Positions 4,758-10,533 of a stretch of DNA of 10,533 nt are shown here, one piece after another (the first letter of the stretch is position 1; each line of letters begins with the position of its first letter). The stretch comes from Caldisericota bacterium. Lineage in GTDB: Bacteria; Caldisericota; Caldisericia; Cryosericales; Cryosericaceae. A program made the position numbers and the translations under genes. The notes beneath the pieces were generated by a model. That model searched no databases. It had not been told where the DNA came from and was given only the letters and a program-made list of their open reading frames with translations. The DNA is taken from NCBI GenBank assembly GCA_026390245.1, contig JAPLGI010000025.1, positions 1-10,533 of the forward strand, written 5' to 3'.

Positions 4758-6809
4758 CTAGCCTTCAGGACGGGTTGCGAACGTTATGTCTCCAGAGACA
4801 GAGCCCATAGCCATCTTCTGAGCATCGAAGGCGAGCTCTTCGTCGCACTTTGGGCAGAATGGATGGTTACCGGCGATGTACCCATGTTTGGGACAGATAG
4901 AGAAGGTGGGCGTCAGGGTGAAGTACGGCAATCGGTAGCTGTTCGTGACTGCGCGCACCAGCTTCTTGGCCTGGTCTGCGCTTTCCAGACGCTCTCCGAG
5001 GAAGAGGTGGACGACCGTGCCCCCCGTATACTTGACCTGAAGAGGATCCTGGAGGTCAAGCGCTTCGAACGGGTCAGTCGTATAGGCGACGGGCAGCTGC
5101 GTGGAGTTTGTGTAGTAGGGATCAGCGCCGTTTTTCACAGCCTCTTCGTTGGCCACGAGGATGTTCGGGTACAGAGCCTTGTCCTGCTTGGCCAGCACAT
5201 AGGTTGCCGATTCGGCTGGAGTGGCTTCAAGGTTGTAGAGCTGGCCGCTTTCGTGCTGGAAATCCTCGAGCTTGCCCAGCATGAAGTCCATGACCTCGAG
5301 CGCAAGACGCCGTCCATCGGACTCGGCAATCGTGACGCCAGCGAAATTGAGAAGAAGTTCGTTCATGCCGTTGATGCCGATCGTGTTGAAGTGGTTGGCC
5401 CAGTAGGACCCGTTGCACTGCTTGACTGCATCAAGGTAGTGGCGCGAATAGGGATAGAGTCCTGCAGCTGTCAGGTTCTCAATGATCTTGCGCTTGATCT
5501 CGAGCGACGTGCGAGCAATGTCCATGATGTGGGAAAGGCGATCGAACAGCTCGTCCTTGCTGTGAGAAAGGTATCCGATACGCGGAAGGTCTATGGTTAC
5601 GACGCCAATGGAGCCGGTGAGAGGGTTGGAAGCAAACAGGCCCCCACCTCTCTTCTTCAGCTCGCGCGTGTCGAGTCTTAGACGGCAGCACATCGAACGC
5701 GCATCGTCCGGATCCATGTCGCTGTTGACGAAGTTGCTCCAGTACGGGATGCCGAACTTGGCGGTCATCTCGAAGATGGGGTCATAGACGGGATTCTGCC
5801 AGTCGAAGTCCCTGGTAATATTGTACGTGGGGATAGGGAACGAGAAGACGCGACCCTTGGCATCGCCCGCAAGCATGACTTCAGCGAATGCACGGTTGAA
5901 CATGTCCATCTCCGGCTGAAAGTCCGCATAGGTCTCAGCAATGGGCTTTCCACCAATGATGGCTTCTTCGCCCGCCGTGGTGCCATGCGGGTGCAGGTCG
6001 AGGGTGATGTTGCTGAACGGAGATTGAAAGCCCGAGCGTGTGGGGACGTTCATGTTGAACACGAATTCCTGAACAGCCTGCTTGACCTCGTCATAGCGAA
6101 GGTGATCGTAGCGGATGAAGGGCGCAAGGTAGGTGTCGACCGAGCTGAACGCCTGCGCACCGGCCGCCTCGCCCTGCATGGTGAAGATGAAGTTGACCAT
6201 CTGCCCCAGCGCCGACCGGAAGTGCTTGGCCGGCTTGCTTTCGACCTTGCCGTATACCCCTCCGAGCCCTCTCATGAGAAGATCCTTGAGGTCCCAGCCA
6301 ACGCAATAGGCAGCCAGATACCCCAGATCGTGTACGTACATGTCACCGTTCACATGAGCGTCCCGCACTTCCGGCGGATAGACCTCGTTCAGCCAGTAGC
6401 GACTTACAACGCTTGTTGCAAGGTGCATATTGAGCCCCTGAAGGGAGTAGCTCGTGTTGGAGTTTTCGTTGACACGCCAGTCGAGTTTCTCCAGGTACTT
6501 CTGAATGGTTGCGCGTGGGTCGAGGAGAGTCTTGAGGTCACGCAGCTTTCGGTGCTGCTCGCGGTACAGGATGTACGCCTTGGCTGTCTTATGATGGCGT
6601 GACTCCATGAGGGTCTGCTCGACGAGGTCCTGAATCTGCTCGACAGTAGCGATGTCGTCAGGGATCTGGGCGACGATAATGCGGGTCAGGCGTTCCGGTT
6701 CGGTCTCATCAAGCTCATTGGCAGCCTTGCCTGCCTTTGCAATGGCGATGCGGATCTTGGCCTGGTCAAAGGATACTTTCTCACCCGTGCGCTTGATGAC
6801 GTATCGCAT
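4758..6809 (-). CDS. nrdD: Class III ribonucleoside-triphosphate reductase, catalytic chain lacking glycyl-radical domain
   Basis: Cytoplasmic oxygen-sensitive enzyme reducing ribonucleoside triphosphates to deoxyribonucleotides. From ATG 6809 the product is 683 residues. An ATP cone (about 1-92, opening MRYVIKRTGEKVSFD) gives allosteric control. The ten-stranded barrel includes RSMCCRLRLD, with Cys374 and Cys375 (one presumably the thiyl-radical cysteine), and LTGSIGVVTIDLPRIGY. Near the end TPTFSICPKHGYIAG and FCPKC give a CxxH-CxxC-like zinc motif (Cys639, Cys652, Cys655). Full-length relatives then run into RVxGY; here 28 unrelated residues follow and the chain stops. The missing domain is encoded separately at 3067-3264. 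An in-frame TTG at 6824 would add five residues, but the ATG fits the family and has GGGGG 8 nt before it. First gene of its operon. Confidence 0.93.
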   Translation of the reverse strand: MRYVIKRTGEKVSFDQAKIRIAIAKAGKAANELDETEPERLTRIIVAQIPDDIATVEQIQDLVEQTLMESRHHKTAKAYILYREQHRKLRDLKTLLDPRATIQKYLEKLDWRVNENSNTSYSLQGLNMHLATSVVSRYWLNEVYPPEVRDAHVNGDMYVHDLGYLAAYCVGWDLKDLLMRGLGGVYGKVESKPAKHFRSALGQMVNFIFTMQGEAAGAQAFSSVDTYLAPFIRYDHLRYDEVKQAVQEFVFNMNVPTRSGFQSPFSNITLDLHPHGTTAGEEAIIGGKPIAETYADFQPEMDMFNRAFAEVMLAGDAKGRVFSFPIPTYNITRDFDWQNPVYDPIFEMTAKFGIPYWSNFVNSDMDPDDARSMCCRLRLDTRELKKRGGGLFASNPLTGSIGVVTIDLPRIGYLSHSKDELFDRLSHIMDIARTSLEIKRKIIENLTAAGLYPYSRHYLDAVKQCNGSYWANHFNTIGINGMNELLLNFAGVTIAESDGRRLALEVMDFMLGKLEDFQHESGQLYNLEATPAESATYVLAKQDKALYPNILVANEEAVKNGADPYYTNSTQLPVAYTTDPFEALDLQDPLQVKYTGGTVVHLFLGERLESADQAKKLVRAVTNSYRLPYFTLTPTFSICPKHGYIAGNHPFCPKCDEELAFDAQKMAMGSVSGDITFATRPEG

Positions 6810-6873
6810 ACGTATCGCCCCCAATTACTGCTGATAGTCTTGACCCATTGTACGCCGGATGCTTCGAACTGCT

Positions 6874-6890
6874 GTGCCCTCATCAGGCAC
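6874..6890 (-). other. Small hairpin at the predicted 5' end of the nrdD mRNA
   Basis: GTGCC and GGCAC arms (5 bp, 7-nt loop) lie where the nrdD transcript is predicted to begin, about 65-80 nt before the ATG. A terminal stem-loop could protect the mRNA or mark a regulatory leader. The rest of the leader shows no riboswitch that I recognise. Confidence 0.3.
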
Positions 6891-6896
6891 GCGACT

Positions 6897-6924
6897 ATTT
6901 TACGATGGCGCAAGAGTGCGTCAA
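6897..6924 (-). promoter_or_regulatory. Promoter of the nrdD operon
   Basis: Reading the minus strand, TTGACG (6924-6919) and TAAAAT (6902-6897) are separated by 16 bp and each match the sigma-70 consensus at 5 of 6 bases. Transcription would start near 6890, leaving a leader of about 80 nt before the nrdD ATG at 6809. It lies between the terminator of the upstream operon and nrdD, which is where a promoter is needed. CACAATACTTGA overlaps the -35 box and faintly resembles half of an NrdR box but does not fit its spacing. Confidence 0.68.
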
Positions 6925-6953
6925 GTATTGTGAAGATGCGGCCTGGGGGCTTG

Positions 6954-6996
6954 ACAAAACCAGAATAGCTGTCAGGGGAAGGGGACAGCGTTCTGG
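6954..6996 (-). terminator. Intrinsic terminator of the MoxR-DUF58-DUF4129 operon
   Basis: On the minus strand the stem is CCAGAA and GCTGTC pairing with GACAGC and TTCTGG (6991-6996 with 6960-6965; 6984-6989 with 6968-6973), interrupted by a small 1x2 internal loop, with a 10-nt apical loop. TTTTGT follows at once. It begins 6 nt after the stop codon of the last gene of the upstream operon and separates it from the nrdD promoter. Confidence 0.8.
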
Positions 6997-7001
6997 ATTG
7001 T

Positions 7002-8543
7002 CTACTTGAGTGTGATGATGTGCAAGTGAGAGAGCCGCTTGTTCTCGATCTTGACGGCAGCGACGAGGCTCTTGTAAGCGTCCCGTGATGCGAGTGCCTG
7101 CCGGGGCTGAACTTCCTGATCAGAGTAGCGGGCCAGATAGAAGGCTGTCACGAGGAGGTCCAGAGAGGACGCGATGGGTTCAGACCGTTCACGAGCCCGT
7201 ATCACCAGCTCTTCAGGCGTCTCGCCACGGGCGAGAGAGAGACCAAGGTCCTGAAGGGAGGCAATTCCCATATAGAAGAGTGCGATGATGGCTTCGCGGG
7301 GGTTCGCAACCAGCAGGGATTCGTCCAACGATGCCATCCGGCGAATAGAGGCGGCAACGTGTTTTCGCTCCTGGGAATCGGTGATGCTGCGCAGAAAACC
7401 GAAGCGTGTCTCGAATGCGGCTTTCGAGAGGATCAGGACGACGGTCGCAACCATGGCGATGGCAGCAATGGTCGCAATGACAGCGACGACAACCTGCAGC
7501 CAGGCAGGGACGGCGCGTATCACCTCCTGGAGTGCCTGGGCAGTGGCGGCCGGCTGCTGGGCGCGTGCGAGATCACTGACCTTGCCCAGCTGCTCGTACA
7601 GCTTGGCCAGCGCTCCTCCTCTCGGCAGCTGCCAGCTGGAAGCCAGGACAACCACTGCGACAGCACCGGCGAAAATGAGCAGCGCGGGGGTCAGCATGCG
7701 CAGCACATGAGAGACGGGGCTATGGGTCAGCAGCATGAGAAGGATGAGACCAAGAACCAACGTCAGCAATCCGAGGACAAGGGGCGTGGCCCACGGCAGC
7801 ATCGTGCGTTCAAGGATGTGCAGCCACAGCTGGAGCATCGGGGCGACGTAGCGGATGGGATTCTTCGCCGGAAGCTGTCCATAGGTCACCTGGCCCGGTT
7901 GTTGAGGTGGCTGAGGCTGCACGGACGGCGGAGCCTGTGGAAACAGAGCATGCTGGACGAACGTCGCCAGGGGCCCCTGAGCGGGAGAGCGGGCGACCGG
8001 AGAGGACCCGGCGATGGCGACCAGCAGGAGAAGACCGATCATGATGGGGAGAAGGGGACGAAGGCCTCTGGCACGAGGGGCCTCGCTGCGGTTGGCCACC
8101 AGGCCGGCTGCAGCGAGGACCGCCAGTCCTGCAGGTGCGATCCATGAAGAACCCTGACCGGTCAGTGCCGCACCGACGGCCAGCCACACACCCAGTGATA
8201 TGGTCTGCCGTGGAAAGGCGCGTGACGTTACCAGCGCACATGCGGCAGCCGTAAGTCCAGCGAAGATGGCCGCCAGTGCGACGGAGGCAAACACCAGATC
8301 GAAACTGAGCGAGTGCAATGTGAGAGCCAGAAGAGTGGCCAGTTCACCGGTTGCCGCCCCCCAGGCAAGCCAGGCTGGCCAGACGCGCCGTGAGAGCACT
8401 GCACAGGCGAGAGCCACACATGGCAGGGCCGCCCACCACAGGGGAACGGCGGTGCGGGTGAACCACCAGGCGAGCGCACCGGCCACGGCAGCGACGGTGA
8501 ATCGTTCCGGAAGGTGCTGAAGATCCCTGTGCGACTCGTTCAC
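7002..8543 (-). CDS. Polytopic membrane protein with DUF4129-like C-terminal domain
   Basis: A 513-residue membrane protein, last gene of the operon. About half a dozen hydrophobic segments fill the first 180 residues, then a Pro/Gln-rich loop (about 200-215, APPSVQPQPPQQPG), three more membrane segments (about 248-272, 283-303, 346-372) and a soluble tail. The tail (about 400-505) contains NPREAIIALFYMGIASL, LARGETPEEL and TAFYLARYSD, the pattern of DUF4129 domains found at the end of transglutaminase-like membrane proteins beside MoxR and DUF58 genes. The transglutaminase Cys-His-Asp core itself is absent. The reading frame is open upstream to 8747, inside the DUF58 gene, but the GTG at 8543, one base after the DUF58 stop, gives a sensible start; the extension is Ser/Arg/Cys-rich and looks like a shadow. 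Function unknown; it may be an adaptor or assembly partner for the MoxR system. Confidence 0.78.
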   Translation of the reverse strand: MNESHRDLQHLPERFTVAAVAGALAWWFTRTAVPLWWAALPCVALACAVLSRRVWPAWLAWGAATGELATLLALTLHSLSFDLVFASVALAAIFAGLTAAACALVTSRAFPRQTISLGVWLAVGAALTGQGSSWIAPAGLAVLAAAGLVANRSEAPRARGLRPLLPIMIGLLLLVAIAGSSPVARSPAQGPLATFVQHALFPQAPPSVQPQPPQQPGQVTYGQLPAKNPIRYVAPMLQLWLHILERTMLPWATPLVLGLLTLVLGLILLMLLTHSPVSHVLRMLTPALLIFAGAVAVVVLASSWQLPRGGALAKLYEQLGKVSDLARAQQPAATAQALQEVIRAVPAWLQVVVAVIATIAAIAMVATVVLILSKAAFETRFGFLRSITDSQERKHVAASIRRMASLDESLLVANPREAIIALFYMGIASLQDLGLSLARGETPEELVIRARERSEPIASSLDLLVTAFYLARYSDQEVQPRQALASRDAYKSLVAAVKIENKRLSHLHIITLK

Positions 8544-8544
8544 G

Positions 8545-9783
8545 TCAAACGCCCGACAGGACGCCAAGTGTGTCGTTGAGGCCAATGATGGAAAGGTCGA
8601 CACCCGCATCGCGCAGGACCTTCTGGACTGACCGCAGACGCTCGATCTGCACATAGTCCTGCATGAAATAAGGGATCTTGTGCTCGCCGTAGTGTCGAAA
8701 GCTCCCCTGCGGAAACAGGGCGATGGACAGCCTGGAGAACTGGGCACGCATCCGGAGCAGCTGCCCGATCTCGTTCTCGGTCATTTCCTGCTGAACGAGA
8801 AACAGCTGCGAACGTGGAGGAATGGCGAACCTTCGCGTTTGCAGGTAGTCCAGGAAGACGGCTCTTGCCGAGTCGGGCTCGATGGCCGACTGGGCACGTG
8901 CGAGGAGTGACAGGCACTTGACCAGGTGAGCGCCCCCGTTTCCAAAGCCGCTGCTCAGCTGTTTCTTTCCCAGAACGATAAGTCCAAAGGGCAGGTGGGC
9001 ATCGTTGGCATAGTTGGCAATGGAGCCAGCGACCATTGACAAGTAGTCCTCGAACGCGTCAGTATCAAAGATTGGCGTGTGACGGAGCGTCAGATTGAGA
9101 AGAATGACGACGGTCTTGGAGGCGCTTGGGCTGAAGTCCTTCGCGTACAGTGCTCCTGAATGCGCGGTCGCTTTCCAGTGGATGCGGTTCATGGGGTCGT
9201 TTGCGTATGGGTGGATCCCCGTAAGCTGACTCGCGTCGTAGTTCGGGGCAAAACGCACACGCTGGCCGTCGAGTGGAGACGTAAGAGCGATGCGCAGCCG
9301 GGGAAAGGACAGCAGCCGGGGAAAGACGGTGACGCGCTGTGGACTGGAAAACACGCGGGTAAGCGAGAACACCCCGAGAGGGTCCTGGATGGTTACGACT
9401 GTATCGCCTATCTGATACTCGCCCCTCCGATTGGCTTCAAAGAAGACCATCAGCCCCAGGTGAGCACGTCGCTCATGTTTCTTGACCAGGTATGGTGGCA
9501 GGCACAGTGAGACATCATACTTCAGTGGGTTCCGGTTCCCAATGCCAGTCAAGCTGACACTGACCATGTCCGGTTTGCCCATCATCACGAGATGGCGCTT
9601 GATGAAAACCGAGACACCGGTCGCATCGAGGCAGCGCATCATGGCAACAGGCAGCACGATGCTGTACAGGATCGCGGCGCATGCGGCGAAGAAAAGTGCG
9701 TGACTACCCAGAACAAGCCACAGCACAGCCAAGCCGGCCCCGAGAGTCAGGCCGCGCGAGGCGGTGCCAAGGTACCGCTTCAT
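8545..9783 (-). CDS. DUF58-family membrane-anchored protein
   Basis: A 412-residue protein with two N-terminal hydrophobic segments (about 11-27 and 30-50), a beta-sandwich-like region containing RRGEYQIGDTVVTIQDPLGVF, and the DUF58 signature (about 187-215: GIHPYANDPMNRIHWKATA, then ALYAKDF). The C-terminal half resembles a von Willebrand A fold, but the strand that usually carries the metal-binding LDxS reads VVILLNLTLRH, so metal binding by that site is doubtful. DUF58 proteins almost always accompany MoxR ATPases, and the pair is proposed to work in maturation or assembly of membrane or periplasmic proteins. The start ATG overlaps the moxR stop (ATGA, 9780-9783) and lacks a Shine-Dalgarno sequence, so translation depends on coupling. 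The downstream gene starts one base after its stop. Confidence 0.88.
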   Translation of the reverse strand: MKRYLGTASRGLTLGAGLAVLWLVLGSHALFFAACAAILYSIVLPVAMMRCLDATGVSVFIKRHLVMMGKPDMVSVSLTGIGNRNPLKYDVSLCLPPYLVKKHERRAHLGLMVFFEANRRGEYQIGDTVVTIQDPLGVFSLTRVFSSPQRVTVFPRLLSFPRLRIALTSPLDGQRVRFAPNYDASQLTGIHPYANDPMNRIHWKATAHSGALYAKDFSPSASKTVVILLNLTLRHTPIFDTDAFEDYLSMVAGSIANYANDAHLPFGLIVLGKKQLSSGFGNGGAHLVKCLSLLARAQSAIEPDSARAVFLDYLQTRRFAIPPRSQLFLVQQEMTENEIGQLLRMRAQFSRLSIALFPQGSFRHYGEHKIPYFMQDYVQIERLRSVQKVLRDAGVDLSIIGLNDTLGVLSGV

Positions 9784-10533
9784 TGCTTGCTATAGTCGGC
9801 TAGCTTGGGAATGGGGACGTTCTTGAGGGTACTGGTCACAACTTCGTTGGTTGTCACGCCACGTAGACGTGCCTCAGCCTGGAGGATGAGCCGGTGTCCC
9901 GAGATGAATGGGAACACCAGCTTGATGTCGTCCGGGACGACAAAATCACGACTCTGGAGATACGCATATGCCTTGCTGAGGCGCATGAGGTCGATGCTGC
10001 CACGAGGGGACAGTCCAAGATACACCGTATCATCATGCCGAGTGGCGTCGACCAGGGAGACGACGTAGGTGACGAGTTCTGGTGCAATGAAGACACCCTC
10101 GACCTCTTTCTGCATCGTCGTCAGATCGTCTCGAGAGATGATGTGGACGTCGTCGCCGATGACCTTGACCCGGGCGTAGAAGCCCGTGACGATCTCCTCT
10201 TCCTTCTCCTTGCTTGGATATCCGATCGTCAGCCGGGTCATGAAGCGGTCCAACTGAGCCTCGGGCAACGGGAAAGTGCCCTCATACTCGATGGGGTTCA
10301 TGGTTGCCATAACTACAAACGGGCGGTCCAGCTTGACGATGGTTCCATCGATGGTGACCTGGTATTCGGCCATGGCCTCGAGAAGTGCCGATTGTGTCTT
10401 GGGCGTGCCGCGGTTGATTTCGTCTGCCAACAGAAGGTTGGTGAAGATCGGCCCTCGCTTCAGCCGGAATTCCTGCGTTTTCTGGTCATAGACGGAGACG
10501 CCGGAGATATCCGACGGCAAGAGGTCGGGGGTG
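9780..10533 (-). CDS. MoxR-family AAA+ ATPase (C-terminal part)
   Basis: About 250 residues of a MoxR ATPase whose N-terminus, with the Walker A loop, lies beyond the right edge. The first visible codons read TPDLLPSDISGVSVYD, typical of the region before Walker B, so the TTG at 10520 is internal and not a start. Visible motifs are Walker B (LLLADEINR), sensor 1 (VMATMNPIEYEG), the arginine-finger region (LPEAQLDRFM) and sensor 2 (LSPRGSIDLMR) leading into the C-terminal helical lid. Such ATPases form hexameric rings that remodel partner proteins, often VWA or DUF58 proteins encoded next door, as here. It is the first gene visible in a three-gene coupled operon. Confidence 0.95.
   Translation of the reverse strand, partial: TPDLLPSDISGVSVYDQKTQEFRLKRGPIFTNLLLADEINRGTPKTQSALLEAMAEYQVTIDGTIVKLDRPFVVMATMNPIEYEGTFPLPEAQLDRFMTRLTIGYPSKEKEEEIVTGFYARVKVIGDDVHIISRDDLTTMQKEVEGVFIAPELVTYVVSLVDATRHDDTVYLGLSPRGSIDLMRLSKAYAYLQSRDFVVPDDIKLVFPFISGHRLILQAEARLRGVTTNEVVTSTLKNVPIPKLADYSKQ

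Noticed and set aside
4863..5681. 272-residue + strand reading frame opposite nrdD (also 5985-6602)
   Set aside because: Shadow frames of a well-conserved gene; no family resemblance and no ribosome-binding site.
6919..6932. Possible NrdR box (CACAATACTTGA on the minus strand) at the nrdD promoter
   Set aside because: It is one base short of the palindromic NrdR consensus spacing and no second box at the usual distance was found.
7359..8147. 262-residue + strand reading frame opposite the DUF4129-like gene
   Set aside because: Composition is dominated by Gly, Arg, Gln and Asp, as expected opposite a hydrophobic membrane protein; no motif seen.

Overview
The window is a compact stretch of bacterial chromosome, moderately GC-rich by eye. 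It comes from an organism with anaerobic metabolism, since it carries an oxygen-sensitive class III ribonucleotide reductase and its radical-SAM activase. The phylum cannot be fixed from the sequence alone. Every gene looks like core or housekeeping content. I see no phage, IS, CRISPR or tRNA signal.

Layout. Positions 1-276 hold an intrinsic-type terminator, a striking 33-bp palindrome and a probable promoter placed very close to the next start codon. On the + strand follow alanine racemase (alr, 277-1434) and an overlapping class A beta-lactamase-like serine hydrolase (1371-2165). Everything after that is on the minus strand. The nrd region, read right to left, starts with a good promoter at 6897-6924. 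It then carries the class III RNR catalytic chain (4758-6809), a membrane-anchored SH3b-domain protein (3304-4743), a 65-residue glycyl-radical-domain protein (3067-3264), a hairpin, and the radical-SAM activase (nrdG, 2259-2963). A terminator at 6954-6996 separates this from a second minus-strand operon, which enters from the right edge: MoxR-type AAA+ ATPase (partial), DUF58 protein, then a polytopic DUF4129-like membrane protein.

The main finding is that class III RNR appears to be split. The large chain has the ATP cone, the catalytic cysteines and the zinc motif, but ends without the RVxGY glycyl-radical motif. That motif sits on a separate small gene with its own near-perfect Shine-Dalgarno sequence, and an unrelated-looking envelope gene lies between the two. 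The expected working unit is large chain plus small glycyl-radical chain, with the activase abstracting hydrogen from the small chain's glycine. The other genes fit envelope themes: D-alanine supply, a penicillin-binding-fold hydrolase, an SH3b envelope protein, and a MoxR/DUF58/DUF4129 cluster of the kind thought to act in membrane protein maturation or stress.
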